The notes beneath the pieces were generated by a model that was given only the letters and a program-made list of their open reading frames with translations, had not been told where the DNA came from and made no database searches. Shown here piece after piece: positions 47,541 to 60,310 of a stretch of DNA of 64,000 nt. This DNA is from Marasmius tenuissimus. Its lineage: Eukaryota; Basidiomycota; Agaricomycetes; Agaricales; Marasmiaceae. The stretch's first letter is position 1; every line of letters begins with the position of its first letter. Location: NCBI GenBank assembly GCA_029532415.1, contig JAQOTA010000053.1, positions 5,270,001 through 5,334,000 of the forward strand, written 5' to 3'. Made by a program: the position numbers and the translations under genes.

Positions 47541-47935
47541 CAGCTGTCGAAAAATCGTAGAAACTTTTGTGATTTTTCGTGTTCAGAATTCTTGTTTATA
47601 TGCCAAACAGAGTCTAGCTATATTTGGTATAGTCGCGAGACACGCGGTCGTGGATGAACCCAAAGATTGATTATGATGAGCCGGGTCATATAGCGATACA
47701 CCACCACCGGCCCCCCATGGAACACACGTTGGATCTTTACTATTGTCATGGAACAAGGCGGGTGCTGGTGAGGCACTGAAGGTTGAGCACACTGATCAAA
47801 GGGTGGGGCCTGGCAGACTGAGCCCCGACGCGTAACTCACAACTATACCAAGTTTAGTTAGACTGTGTTTGGCACATAAACAAGGATTCTGAAGGCGAAA
47901 AATCGGAAAAGTTTCTACGATTTTTTCGACAGATG
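47541..47935. mobile_element. MITE C2, TA-flanked, 395 bp
   Basis: Terminal inverted repeats of about 70 bp starting CAGCTGTCGAAAAATCGTAG and ending TTTTTTCGACAGATG, flanked by TA at 47539-47540 and 47936-47937. The ends match those of MITE C1 (14002-14379), while the interiors differ. It lies 410 bp upstream of the K6 start codon. Confidence 0.88.
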
Positions 47936-48378
47936 TAACTTGGTTGAAATGATAACCTGGGTCTCAACCTGTTGTGTGATGGCACTCTGAGCGGACTCCA
48001 AGCTATCAGGGCAGCGCATTGATATTGCGAGCAGTATAGAGGTAATGGGTACTTAGTAGGCTAATATGTGGGAGATATACGATACAATTGTGCAGACTAA
48101 ACTATAAAAACACCTCCATTCATGACCACGCCTTCTGGGGGGGAAAGTAGAGAGAAAAGAAACACGCCGCTCGTCCATGAAAGTAGTGTTCATCCAGGAG
48201 CTCTAATAAATCGGAATGGAAAGACGGACGCAATAGCGAGAAGGAAGGGGTGCGTGAGGATAGAAAACAAGGAGAAGCCCAGGGGGAAAATAACCACCAA
48301 AGAAGCATTAAGAGAATGTAGTGGGCAATACTTTTGGTTCTATAACACAACACACGACGTACCAACAAACTCCTACTC
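47936..48378. other. 3' flank of G3
   Basis: From about 48040 it matches 18400-18747 downstream of G2, including the run up to the stop codon. No gene seen. Confidence 0.5.
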
Positions 48379-49997
48379 CTACTTCCATTGTATCCACTCT
48401 CCGTACATATTGGGCCTCTCCCCCCTGATGTAACCTTCAAACGTTCGCTTCATCACCGTCGACCAGTCCAAGTCGCGCTTGTCCAGATCAACAGGATCAT
48501 CGAGTGGATCCTGGTCATCCTTGACAGATATGGTCGTGCCAGACTCCGTTCTTAACGCTTTATGCGCTTGTCGTTCGCCAGCAGCGAAGCGAGTCCCGAG
48601 GTCAGGCCAGTTTCGGGTTGGGTCGAATGGTTTCCACCTGTGTGCGGTACCACGGTAAGTATTGTGCATACGTGACGAAGACAAGCACATACCAGAAGTT
48701 GTGGAAGTGATAGGAATAAGCTCCCTTGAAGAACCCGTGGAATCCGAGAGTCTGCGGTGCAGCGCTGGCTGCAAGCGGAGTGTCGAAAAACTCGGAGAAT
48801 CTAGTGGATGGAACAAGTTAGTATAAGCGATCTACCCTTAGGAAAAGAAGGTACCCACTCAGTAAAGTACAGCTGAGGCGGTCTGTCCCTCTGGTAATAC
48901 TCCGTGTTCAGCCACGCGGAGTCAAAGAGGGCGTCTGGAAGCCTCAACAAGAGATCTTCCAGATACGCGTCCGCCAAATACCTCGAAACGGTCATCGGAT
49001 GGAAGTCCAATCCGTTCTTCAGCGCCGTCCTGAACAAGAAGCTCCCCAACGCCGAGTTCCTGTGCATCCTCAGCACCGCGTTGTTGTACTTCTCCAGCCG
49101 CAACCACCGATACGCGAAAGCTCCTTTCCATCCCCAAAGTTTTTCCCAATCGCGGAGTAAAATTGTATCGGCATCCAGGTAGATCCCTCCAAATCGGTGA
49201 CAGAGGACGAAACGCGCCATATCCGACAGGATAACCGAAAGTCCGTCACAAGTCGACGAAAACTTCGACCCCAAGTAGTCAAGCATATTGTCGCTGTCTG
49301 CCTTCTCCGATGTTGATGGTGCCGCAGAACCGTCATATTCCACATCTTGAATTTGATGACGTCTTTGAAGTGCGGGTGCAGGAAAGGTGCAGCCCACGGG
49401 TTGGCCTTCAGAGACTCGTAAATGTCGCCGAGAGGATTGAGATCTGGGACATCGACTGTAGGGCCGGGGTTGATCCACAGCCAGAACTGAGGTCGGCATA
49501 CGCGCGAATTAGCGGGCCATTCTTGGAGATGGATCCCAGTGTTTTGGGGCGAAAAGGAAAGATAGTAGAGCGAGGTACGGCTTTTCTGTGGAGAGACCCG
49601 CCCAGAACATGTGAAAAAGCTTGGGATTATCTGTATCGCAAGGTTCGGAGGGCTCGCTGTAGAGGAGGGGGTAGTTTCAGGTGCGGTTCCTACTCGGCAC
49701 CTCGTTTCTGTGTTAGGCCGGTGTTGGGATGTTCGTGCTCTTCACCAAGGTGTCGATGTACAGGTATGGGAGTGAAGGCAGGTTAATCTTCAGTGATTTG
49801 AGTCTCCGTAGAGTTGGCCTCTTCGAGATAGATGTACTTCCAGTTGTCCAATCTTCCTGCGACGTGCCCGTTGACCGTTATCGAGACCCCCTCCTAGCCG
49901 GAGCACTAAAAGAACATTCAGTGATTCGAACTAACGTTGAATTCATGAATCAACGCACCTTTCCTTCGGGGAGATCTCGTTTCGTCCATTGTACCCA
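48379..49997 (-). pseudogene. G3: sugar transferase with DXD motif, frameshifted copy
   Basis: It has the same five-exon plan as G2 (WVQWTKRDLPEGK at 49997, end YGEWIQWK at 48379) and keeps RFGGIYLDADTILLRDW. Two defects break it: an extra C in the segment after FWAGLSTEKPYLALL (about 49550), and the same 157-bp deletion seen in G1 (joint near 49335). The C-terminal exons are intact. The donor of its 37-nt intron is GTAGGA. Confidence 0.85.
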
Positions 49998-50459
49998 CTA
50001 TCCGTATGATATTCGGTCTCTAGAGCATCGTGTGGATTCGTCGTCATTCCATGCTACTACAACCGGTCCTGGGAGATATCTGGAAGTCAAGACGGTGAGA
50101 CTATCGGGTACCAGCTGTCAGTCCCACTCACCGATTCATTAACCATGCGCAAGATAGGTAACGAATGGTACCCGTGAGGATGATCTACTTCCGGTCAGCC
50201 AAAAAGTGAGTTGGATCATGGGCGACGGTCGGAGAACTCGACTCACCAACCAAGGGCCGCTTAGCAGATAAAACAGTTAATCAGGGCCGTGAAATAACCT
50301 AGGCATGGCTGCTACCCATGGCCTGCTTGCTGCGTAAGTAGATAAATTATGGATCGAATCATGAGTGCGTCCCAAATCGGCGCCAGGTGAACTTGCACTC
50401 ACAGGATCACGGTTCGCCCAAACTTGTGTAAAAGTGAGTGGTTCTGCTTGAATTGATTT
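49998..50459. other. 5' region of G3
   Basis: Matches the 5' regions of G1 and G2. As in G2, the candidate first exon (ATGCCTAGG) near 50300 is closed by a stop (TAA here, TGA in G2). Confidence 0.4.
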
Positions 50460-52530
50460 ATCGAGTGATGTGATTTTATTAGTATTAAGCTGGCGAGTTC
50501 AGTTAAACACATTCAGCAACGAGAATGCTGAGCACTGAGGGCGTTCGGAAGGTGGAGGTCGAGAAGCAACATAGGAAGCGCCCATAGACGCCTAGTTGAT
50601 AGGAACTCCCACGACGAAATTCAGCTGGCTGCCAGCTGCCCACCACCACGAAATCGAAGACGCGTGCGAGCTTTGCGGTCAGCTTGACCCTGCCATTCAG
50701 ATATCACAACATGGATGATGGACGCACTACTCTCTATTTTTGTACCCGGATCAGCAAGCATACGCTCCGCACGTCAATGCCAAGACTTTAGTGCAGCACG
50801 AACAAATCGATGTTGGATGTGAGGAGACAAAGTTAAGGCTTGAGCGGTCTTGAAGCTCTGTGCACTGTCAGGACTCTGTTATCTCGTGAGTACTCTATAC
50901 AAATTTTTAATGCCTACTGGAACTAACAAATCGCATTTGACGGATCGCTCTGCGGTAGTGTTTTTATGCGCTAGCTAAAGCAAGAAAGGCCTCAAAACAG
51001 TCATCCCGGCACGTCAATTCATCAGGAAAGGCCGAAAGCACACCTTGCACCAGCGCTCCGACCCTCTGATGCTATCATCTTGTACAACAAGTTAGGCTCC
51101 TACAGACCGCGATGCGTAGGTGAGTCTCAGCTCTCGTGCAGGCAGCTCAGAAGGTCTTGATATCTCGATCCAGGCCGCAAGAACCCAGGATATTGACAAT
51201 GTCATCTACAAATTGAAGACCGAAAGTGAAGGGAAGAGGCGTAACGGTCGGTCAAGCGGGCTGAGCGAAGGCAGTCGGATAAAGTGCATAGGGCTATTTG
51301 AAAGCGTCGCAGACGTCAGGAGGTAAGTGTTCTCTTTCCCTCTCTTCTGCACCTCGCCCATCATGAGGTCTAAACCTCCCGTTCCCTCAGTGTACAACAA
51401 TGCGAACAAAGAGTCGCATGTTCACGGAGGCATCTGGGATGGGGACTCGGTTGATAACGGTACACAGACGCACGGCTCGGCAATACTCATTCGAATCACT
51501 TTGTATGTTTCGACTCGAGAATGGCCGGTTTAGGACGCACAATGTCCGGATCGAATAGTTTCTACCTTCTGGTCGGGATTCTGAATGGACGACAGAGACC
51601 TCAACGTGCTCATCAATATCGAGACCTATTTTCAAAGTTTTCCAAGACTGATATTCTGTACGCCTCCAATTACCGATATCCACTCTCGATCCGGAGTTCT
51701 AATCACGAAACACAGCTTACAGCTCAACCCACGAACCTCCTTACAAAAACCTCGACTGCACTAATCACGGTGACTTTTTCGGATGCGAAGACCTCCGCAG
51801 ACGCCTACCCTCTCTTCGACCTCGAATACACGTATTTGGACATATACACGAAGCTCACGGAGCGTATACTCACCTATGGAAAGACAATTCCTGCTCGGAA
51901 ATTTAGACCGACTTCACAGTTCTACCTGAGGAATCGGACGATAGAGACCCCAATGTTGAGAGCACGGTGTTTGTGAATCCGGCGGACTAGCCTATGGGGA
52001 AAAGTGTGCCACCAAGGAATTCGGTGGTGATGGGTTTCAACCTATTGTGGTGGATCTGTTAGGTTGAGATGTTTATTGTCTACTTGACAGATGTTTATGC
52101 GAACCAGAATAGTAATACTCCGTCGTCGAGAAGTAAGCCCAGAGACACTACAGTAAACGAGTCACGACTGGGTGCAGGTCTTGTGTCAAGCGAGCAATAG
52201 AATCATCAGGAGGCCCTTGAGATCCCTTGAGGGAGTTATAAGGCCAAATATCTCCCACTAATTTCGCTTAGTGGCTAAGACTGAGACTGGTGGGGATGGT
52301 CGAGGCAACGTCAGGCAGTGCGAACGTTAGATGCTCACCAAACCTCGGCCAGCGCCAGTCCAGGCTCGGTACTCAGTTCGAATCAAAAAAACCAATCTCT
52401 TCGAACTTAGCAGTGTCTTTGTGCGACGGAACTCATACCGCAATCCCAGTCGCCGGTGTCCTGTGTGGGTGCTCATGGGTCCACAATCGCGTCACTACTC
52501 TGGTATGAATAATGAATGATTTGATCAACC
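50460..52530 (+). pseudogene. M5: MPPED-type metallophosphoesterase, broken
   Basis: Closest relative of M2. The frame over about 51705-51985 reads EPPYKNLDCTNHGDFFGCED, HVFGHIHEAHG and STVFVNPAD, with a TAG where a Gln is expected after the KDNSCSEI stretch and another TAG where M2 has TGA and the family has Trp. The 5' exons (TQDIDNVIYKLKTESEGKRR and SRIKCIGLFESVADV) are present at about 51180-51320. Its 3' flank (52120-52530) matches M2. Confidence 0.72.
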
Positions 52531-53041
52531 CCAGTGAGAAACAGCCAAGAGCCACATTAGCCCAGGTCCAGATCGGAGGACTGGGATCATCGTGATAATG
52601 GTTGCAACCCCGACTGAGGGATCTCTTGAAAAACCGACATTAACGGCTTAATTTAGAGTAATATGCATGTCGATATGGTTAACAGAAAGGTAAATACATA
52701 CACAGATTGGTATGATAGGGTATGATGCTCTGGATTCTTGTGAGCCTGTAATTTACAGGGTCACCTTCGTGCGCCTTCGAGTCATGGCTATCGATATGAA
52801 TAAACAGTAGAACATAACTAGTTAAGATTCGCGATCGTCCTGCTCGATCTCTTGTACCTTCATTTATAGCATTATCGTGGCTCTCGGTTTTTTCGCGAGC
52901 CTTTTGACTGGGCTTGTACCCTTCTTCATCGACGTCACTGGAGGTATACGTATCAGGCACAAGTTGTCTCTGCCTATGCCCCATTACCAACATAATCGTA
53001 GTCCGCGCTTGAATCGAACGAACCAGCAGGGATAGACCCCC
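52531..53041 (-). pseudogene. Lost C-terminal tail of K5
   Basis: Minus-strand frames here still resemble the end of K1 (SSDVDEEGYKPSQKAREK against DDNEEEYKPTSEKARGK) but are out of frame with the present K5 stop at 53042. The ancestral protein therefore had a longer acidic tail like that of K1. Confidence 0.6.
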
Positions 53042-56000
53042 TCAATGCAAGACTTGTATTTTCGGGGGGTGCATGAGGATGACAGGCAAGGGTCTCGGAT
53101 TTGGACGCCCACCGGGGGAAGAAATACGAGGAGGCGCAGGTGTTGGCAAAAGTGGAGGACTTCTCGGAGGCGCCCTTGCGCCGCTGGTATGCAGGCTTGG
53201 ACTCGGTGATCTTGTACTCATAGGGGGAGTGTGACTTGGAGACAAGTATGGTTCCTCTTGATGAAGCTGCCCCTCAATTTCGTCCTGTTTGAGGAGGGCG
53301 AAAAAGATGTTAGTAAGGTTCATTCTGCCGATCGATAGCAGGAAAAAACTCACCCTCGCCCTTCTCCCCTCAATACCCTTCTTACTATCCTGCTCAGCCT
53401 TCTTTTCCCCAGCAACACTCTCAAGGTCCTCGTACTTTCCAAGCGCAGCCAACAGCTCCTCATTTGCACCTAATAGATCGGCCAATAATTTCTCCTCAGT
53501 CGTCTCTCCGTTCTCCTCCCCAGCGATGGGTTTTCCTTCCGCTTCACGCTTGGCGTTGAGTTCCCTCCGGCTTCTCTCAGAGCCAGCGCTGGCCCATGGA
53601 ATTTGTGCAGCGATCAACTCTTGACTCGTTATGCACTTCACCCGGAATTCCCTGATGATTCCATTGCTCTGCCCTTCCGTGTTATCGGAGAGGAAATCCT
53701 CCAGGGTGGTATGCACCAATGCCTGGCTCAGTAGCGATGCGTTACCCTTGCCAATAATACACTCGCAGAACAACCGTCGAATATCCTCCTCCGGTGGGAT
53801 GATCTTCTGAGCATCCCGTTCTCGTTCGCGCGACGAACGATGTTTTTTGCGTTTTCGGGACTCACGGTCTTTATCCTTGCGTGATGAACGTTCTCGGTCC
53901 TTGTCTTTGCCTCTGTCCCGATCACGGTGTTCACGATGCGACCGGTCTTTATCCTTATCCCTCTCCCGTGGTTCGAGATCACGTTCACGATTCGAATCCC
54001 GTGGGTCTCGGTTCTTGTCCTTGCGCGATGAACACGTTTTTTCGTCGTGATCAAGTCCGGCAGGTTGAGACTGGTCTTTATTGTCCCTGTCCTTCTCCCG
54101 TGGTTCGTGGTCATGATTCGAATCCCTGCGGACCTGACTACCACTGCGCTTGGGGTCGCGCTCGGGGTCGCGCTCGGGGTCGTGTTCTTGCTGTTTTCCT
54201 TCCTTGGAGTTCTCCTTGTCCTTTTCCGTAGCATCACCATTCGCTTCCACGGGTAGATCGCCATCCAGACTGTTGTGGGGCTGATTCGGGTTCTGTTCCT
54301 GTCGGCCAGGATGATGATGATGATGATCTGGATGCAGTTGCGGCTGTTGGTGCGGCAGAGACTCAGAGTAGGACCGCCGATCACCACCCGTGGGAGGATT
54401 GAACATGGCATCGTCTGTGTCAAAAGGCATGCCCTATTGGTCACCGCGACTCGCAGTTAGCGAGGGTTTAAGAAGAGGGTAATCACCACATACCTCGTCC
54501 GGCTTGTCGTGTGGTTTGACTTTCTTCCAAAGGCCACGAAATCCAGTATCTTTCTCTACAGCACCGAATTTAGCGTTTTGTCGCGTACAACCAGGAGATA
54601 GCACGAAAATAGCCACAAAAGGAAGAGAGAGTTGCTCGAAAAAGATGTCCAAGACGCTTCGAACGCCAGAACATAAGACAAGACAGAGAGATCACTCACT
54701 ATTTCCGCTAGCATACGCAGCAGCAGCCAGAATGTCCAGCACGCGCTCTTTGACCACAGGGTTCGTTCTTGGGCTCACAAGAAGCTCTTCCAATGTTTCC
54801 AAGAATTTTCGAGAGGTTGACTGGCCTATGAGTGTATCTGTCGAGTTCCGAAGCATAATTGCCCAAAGCTAAATGTGAAGGTCGTAGTTATCAGCTGAGA
54901 TATCAAAATGAGAGAAGGATCACCTACCCGAGCAGCACTGAGCTGAGCCTGGGGTGCGCCGTACTTGAACTCTCTGCGTAATGCCCGTATAGCCTCCTTG
55001 GCATTGGAATCGCTGGCCGATGCACGTTCACAAACGTCAAGGACAAGAGCCCAGTCTTTAGAGGATGTTGCTGTGAGAAACCCTGTGTACACCGCGAAAG
55101 AAGTGAAACGATTGAGGAATTACTGGAACAATGCAGGTGTAGCAGATGTAGAGCGCACCAATCAACTTCGTCAGCTCTCCTCCCTGTTCCTCGGGGTGCA
55201 CTAGTTGCCACGACTGGCTTTGTTCTCTTGGGCCATGGTCGTGATCCCTGTCCTTGTCGCCACCACCAGTAGTCCATCTGGATAACCACCCACTTATCCT
55301 CCTGCCCTTCCCTGTCTCCTTGATCTCCTTCCTGACGTTACTATTTTCGATATCGTGCAACACCATTGTGCTCGGTGCCAGCGAGCTCATAGAAGGATGT
55401 TGCTCCATCCCAGAACCGGGCCTTGAAGGCGCGATCATCTCCATTGTCGCGGTTGTGTCACTCGACTCCGTGTGCTGGTGGTGATGAGTCTGATGAGGAT
55501 GTCTGGTGCTCGTCAAATGCTGATAGGCATGTGGCAGATCTGGCAGCGCCTTCGATATCCCCATCGCTGGCGGTGTTGATATCAAATGATTGCTTGAGTT
55601 GTTATGATGGTTAAGGTTGAGGTTTTTTCTCTTTGAAGCGTCCGATCCAGGCATTTCTTGATGGGGACTAGGTGACCGTGCTGTACCTGCTGAAAGACTC
55701 CCATCGGACGACGATCTTAATGGTGCCAAAGCTGACGCTATGGGTGGATGTGGGTTGGAAAATGGCTCTACCAGGTCGTATGAAGTGTTGTTGAGGTCTT
55801 CTCGTCCAGCTTGTTGCTGATCCTGATCTTGTTGTTCCTGTGCTCGATCAAGGTCGAGACTCTGCGCGTAGTCAGATCTGGTTCATTGTCACTGACTTCT
55901 TTCTAAACCACTCACACTATTCCAAAGATCTTTGTTGACCACTCGAAGGGAGTGCGGCAATGCTACCGCGAACAATATTGGTATGTTGGCGACGTTTCAA

Positions 56001-57891
56001 AGCGGGATCACGTACTTTCGATCGTCCCTACGGCTGGGTGTAACTCGTCCTTCATGGATATATTCGAATCTTCAGGTGAGGGAACTGTTGACTTGACGCG
56101 CGAGCTCAGGCCTTGCTGTGTGGGGCTTGACACGACCTCCGGTGGTTCGATGTCCGTTTCCAGCGGAGTGGAAAGACTATCGTTGGTTTGAATCTGGGCA
56201 TGTATCTCATGTATGTCCTTCAGATGATCTGAGTGCAATGATACACCCTTGCCATTCACACCGCTATTTGATGACAGGCTGGAGTCATCGTCCGCTCGAG
56301 TTTCGACCTCGGGGAAAGTGACCAGAGCGGGGATAAGCGAAGAGGAGGAAGAATGGGGGACAGGATCCCCAGAGAAAGGAAGAGTAGCCTGACTTGGAGC
56401 GATTATATCGATGAACGAGGTTGCTCTCTGGTGCATCCCAGGGCTCGGTGTAGCTTCCAGCAAGTTGGAGAAGCTCTGATCAGCGCCAAATTGAGAGCCA
56501 TTGTGGGATGTAGGGGAAGTACTACGATATTCAACGTTCTCCCGGACCTGTGTGAACAGGGACTCGTTCCAATCCGAAGCCAATGGAGCGGGTTTCTTTG
56601 GGGCTATTTCTTCAACCTTTTCAAGAACGTGACTAGCAGTCGGCCGAGAGGACGGATATACATCCCAGCACGCATTCATAAGGGCCCATATCGCGTCTGA
56701 GAGTTCAAGGGCCCCTTCTGGCCTCGAGGGCCGCCTGCCTTGTGCTACGTGGAATGCCACTGTCATTTCATTGGCATATTCGGGAAACGGTTGGAGTCCA
56801 GTGAAGATCTATTTCCAACGCCATTCTGAGACCATCAAATAACTGTATGCTCGTGTGTGGGCTCACCTCGCAACAGACGCACGCGAAGGCGTAAACGTCG
56901 CTCTCCTTTGACGGCCCTCCTCTGCCAACGAGTAGCTCCGGGGCTAGCCATCGTGCAGTTCCAACTGGGCGTGTCGCGGAGGTCGTGATTCGAAGACCTT
57001 TCGAGTCAGTGATGCGAGACAAGCCAAAATCGGCGATGCAAGCTCGATCCGAAATTGTGATGAGTATGTTGACGCCTTTCAGGTCGCTGTGGACGATCTT
57101 CTCGTTATGTAGGTAAGCCAGCCCAGAGGCAACGTCAAAAACCTTGAGAGGACTGCGTCAGCGTTCCGTGCACTATGCCCTATGAAGATCGTACGCGAGA
57201 CAAGCTACCCACCAGTGTGTAGTGGTCTATGTCTTCCCTTTTATTAGCCTTCAGGAACTCCACAAGGTTGCCTTTCTCCATCCACGGGGAGATTAGACAT
57301 AGCTGTTGAGTCTGCTCGAGTTCAAGTTGATATATCCCAAGGAAAGGCAACACGTTTGGATGCTTCAATTGCCGCCATACAATTGCTTCCCGCCGGTAGT
57401 CCTGACGAAGATCAACAAGTCAGTTGTATGATGACGATGAATAGCAAGACGACGCACATTCGTCAGTTTCTCCAGATCGGACGACATGTATACTTTCACG
57501 ATCTTCAAACACACCAGCTCAGTTGAGTCACCGATGGCTCCCTTCCAGACGTCTCCAAACCCTCCCATACCAATGGGGTACTTTCCAATCTTCTTCACAT
57601 TCTGTATCGATAAGCATGTTGGGTGTAAGCCAGAATTCTTCGACAGACGAAGCATGACAGTGACGACTGCAGGCCGTAGCTCCGGTGATAAATCTGGGTA
57701 ATCGATAAGCTCAAAGGGAATCAGCTTTCACTGCTTTGTCCTGCACATATATGCCTCACCTGCTGCATCCGATCCAACCACTGCTGAGCAGGCCGCCCCT
57801 TCTTGGTCAGAAAACCCTGTAACCTCGCTTTGTCCGCAAAAGTCCACTTCAGGGTGTGCTCGAGGCGTTTCAATTCTGCGTCGGATGACAT
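53042..57891 (-). CDS. K5: full-length TKL kinase-linker-VHS-GAT protein, 1358 aa
   Basis: Twelve exons give 1359 codons with no stop: 57891-57760, 57709-57458, 57401-57213, 57142-56867, 56808-56016, 55962-55916, 55837-55159, 55082-54928, 54868-54700, 54555-54494, 54433-53354, 53284-53042. Kinase motifs: GGFGDVWKG, VCLK, HSDLKGVN, DFGLSRI, RWLAPE. A long Ser/Pro-rich linker (including SLSSNSGVNGKG and a His/Gln-rich part) leads to HPEEQGGELTKLI and the VHS domain, the KKVKPHDKPDEGM tail, a Lys/Arg/Asp/Glu-rich repeat, and the GAT-like helices from KIIPPEEDIRRLF. The 78-nt intron at 55915-55838 contains two in-frame TGA codons, so it must be spliced. This copy best shows the ancestral layout. 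The C-terminus is shorter than in K1. Confidence 0.83.
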
Positions 57892-58629
57892 GACTCTCTT
57901 TGATCTCGAGCTATGGGGTGACAGCTTTAAGTATTATGAATAGCAACTTGAACTAACACCATCCGGTATCATCGTCAACAATAAAGCTGTTGTTCCATTT
58001 CGAGTTGAATAGCAGGTGACAACAGTGGCGGTTTTCTGAGCATTGTCGTTGTTGCCATGATAGTGGGAATTGACCAGGAGTTGGATGTTGAACAACAACA
58101 ACATAAAAAAAAAAAACATAAAAGAGGCCCTGTAGGGCGGAGCTGTCGGGTGTAAACGCTTGACCGTGATGAAGGTCAAGTGGACTCGGAGTGGATGTGG
58201 AAGTACTTTAGATTCCGTTGACATACCGTAGTTCAGAAACCCGGGCCGGACATAAATTAGGCCGCCGCTGCGAGCCTGATCTGAGCTGATCATGAACGTT
58301 GAACGTTTGGACGCTGAACGTGCGATATGTACTGGTGCTGCAAGATCTTGAAGGCCGATTTGGCTACCAGAAACTCGCGTTTGTGTCTTGTGATACGACC
58401 TGGAATAAATTACAGATATCGCTTTCAAGCGTTCCCTCGCTTGCTCATAGTATCGGATACTCATGTCGCGGAGCAACAGAGCGACTAATGCTGCCTGCCC
58501 TCTTCAGTGAAATCCCCCTCCGGCGGTGGAAGCGTATTGGTGTGAGAAGCCGGATAGAGGTGATAGATAACAAACAAGTGTGCGAGAATACGGAAAAGAC
58601 AATTAAGGCACATCCATCCACTGGCACGA
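57892..58629. other. K5 promoter side and unassigned sequence
   Basis: A short A-run lies at about 58104-58117. The 180-codon minus frame at 58476-57934 has no recognisable domain. No exon series seen. Confidence 0.35.
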
Positions 58630-59120
58630 CCATTGCCTTCTGGGAAGCGGAAAGGAAACGGAACACGTCAATCACCTATAAATAGTGTTCATAATCACGC
58701 AGGGGTTCTAAGAAATAGTGAACAGCAAAGCAGACACAAAAACGAGAACAGGAGGAGGAAGGGAAAGTTGTGGGAATAAAACAAGGAGAACAGATGTGAA
58801 AAGCCCAGGTGGCGGGAGATGAAAGACAACCAAAGAAGAACAAGAGAATGTAGCGGGCGATGTTGCTTCTATGACACACCCCGCGACTGCCAACACCCTA
58901 TATACTCCTACTTTCATTGTATTCCCTCTCCGTTCATATTCGAGGTCAGACCAGTTTCGGGCCGAAAGTTCCCGCCTGTTCGCGATATGATGAGTAACTG
59001 AAGTGGGTAACAGAGGCAAATGTGCACCAGAAGTCGGGGTGGAACCCGAGAGTCTGTACAGCTGGCTGCCAGTCAACTATGCGGTGGCATTCAGTTTGTG
59101 CTCCTGGGAAAGATCTCAGT
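58630..59120 (-). pseudogene. 3' remnant of a G (sugar transferase) copy
   Basis: Matches the G2 3' flank and last exons with gaps: the GCAGGGGTTCTAA stretch, the run around the stop codon, then TCAGACCAGTTTCGGG (last exon) and GAACCCGAGAGTCTG (fourth exon). Most of the coding sequence is missing. Confidence 0.7.
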
Positions 59121-59979
59121 CCTTGTCCTCCTTCCGGTCTGTGTTGCCATGCATTGCAATCATGTTCACAGGGGTTCGTCCTTGTTCTTATTCTCCTCTC
59201 CTATTACTCGCGGCTACGATCACGGTTCAAATGGTTACCGTCCCGGCCTGCACCCTCCCCGTCCCTCGCTATACCCGCTCTGCCACGACTGACTTCGTTC
59301 TCTCCGATGATCGCCGTCGTGACCGCCATTCACCTATCCAGATAGCCGGTCGCCCTGCTTGTTTTTCGCCTTCGGCTTTTCTCAAAACCTGATACGATCG
59401 GGAAGCCTGTGGGTACTGTCAGATAGGAAGTGGTCGTGAGAATGCAGAACCCACCAATCGAGGTTGCCCCTTCCCTCTGTTCCCGCTTATTACACCCGAG
59501 TGGTTGCCACCTCCCTCTGAACACCTCACGCATCAACCTTCTAAACTCTGACGACAACACTGCAGAAGATACTGGTTTCTGTGTCGATCAGCGTTCATAC
59601 ATCAGCGAGTACCGGGGTACATAATTTGCGCATGAATAACTTGGTTGGGCCGCCTTGGGTATCCGCAAACGAAGACGCAAGCTGTTTCTAATAGACTTCA
59701 GGAATGGGGCGATATTTGATTCGCATCGAACTTGATATCGCTCGAAGTGATGAGTTCTGAGCATATGACAAGGAACAAGATGTATCTGGCGGCCCGGGGA
59801 CGTCCGTGTTCTCTCTGCTGGCTGTTCAGATTTTGCTAGTTGACCGTAGTAAGAATAATGAGGGCCAATTCAGAACGAGTTCGGTTTGCCGTTGGTCGCT
59901 AGAGAGATGCTGGAAGCCCAGCCCGTGCTTCTATGACCTCGACTGGTCCTCGTAATCTACTGGAACAAGATTGTCAATA
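59121..59979. other. Mixed fragments, including a K-linker piece
   Basis: About 59255-59360 (minus) resembles the K linker just before VHS (compare 24530-24606, the GCCACGACTGGCTTCGTTCTCTC type stretch). About 59395-59440 resembles 10140-10190. Nothing intact. Confidence 0.45.
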
Positions 59980-60310
59980 TAATCAGACTATCGGGTACCA
60001 GTAAAGATAACAGTCAGTCTCGCTTACCGGTCAGTTATTGACAAGAAGATCAAGTACGGGGATGGTTGTACCCGAGAGAACGATGTACGTAGGATCAGCC
60101 GAAAAGTGAATGACGGTTGGAGAACCCAACTCACCGAGGACCGTGTAGCGAAAAAGGTACTTCATCAAGTCCAAGAAACGATCCAACCATGGTCGCTATC
60201 CATCTCCTCCTTGCTGCTTGATTAGATATCCTGTGATTCGAATCGTGAGTTCATCCCAAATTGGTGACAGTGGAAGAAATCGTGCTCACAGGAATCAGGA
60301 TCACCCGCAG
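59980..60310 (-). pseudogene. 5' remnant of a G copy
   Basis: Shares the CAGACTATCGGGTACCAG, GTTGGAGAACCCAACTCACC and CCATGGTCGCTATCCAT stretches with the 5' regions of G1-G3. Here the candidate first exon on the minus strand (from the ATG at about 60191) runs open to the GTGAG donor, unlike in G2 and G3. Confidence 0.5.

Noticed and set aside
55838..55915. K5 as a pseudogene because of two TGA codons after the kinase linker.
   Set aside because: Both stops lie in a 78-nt segment with good donor and acceptor, and splicing it keeps one frame of 1359 codons.
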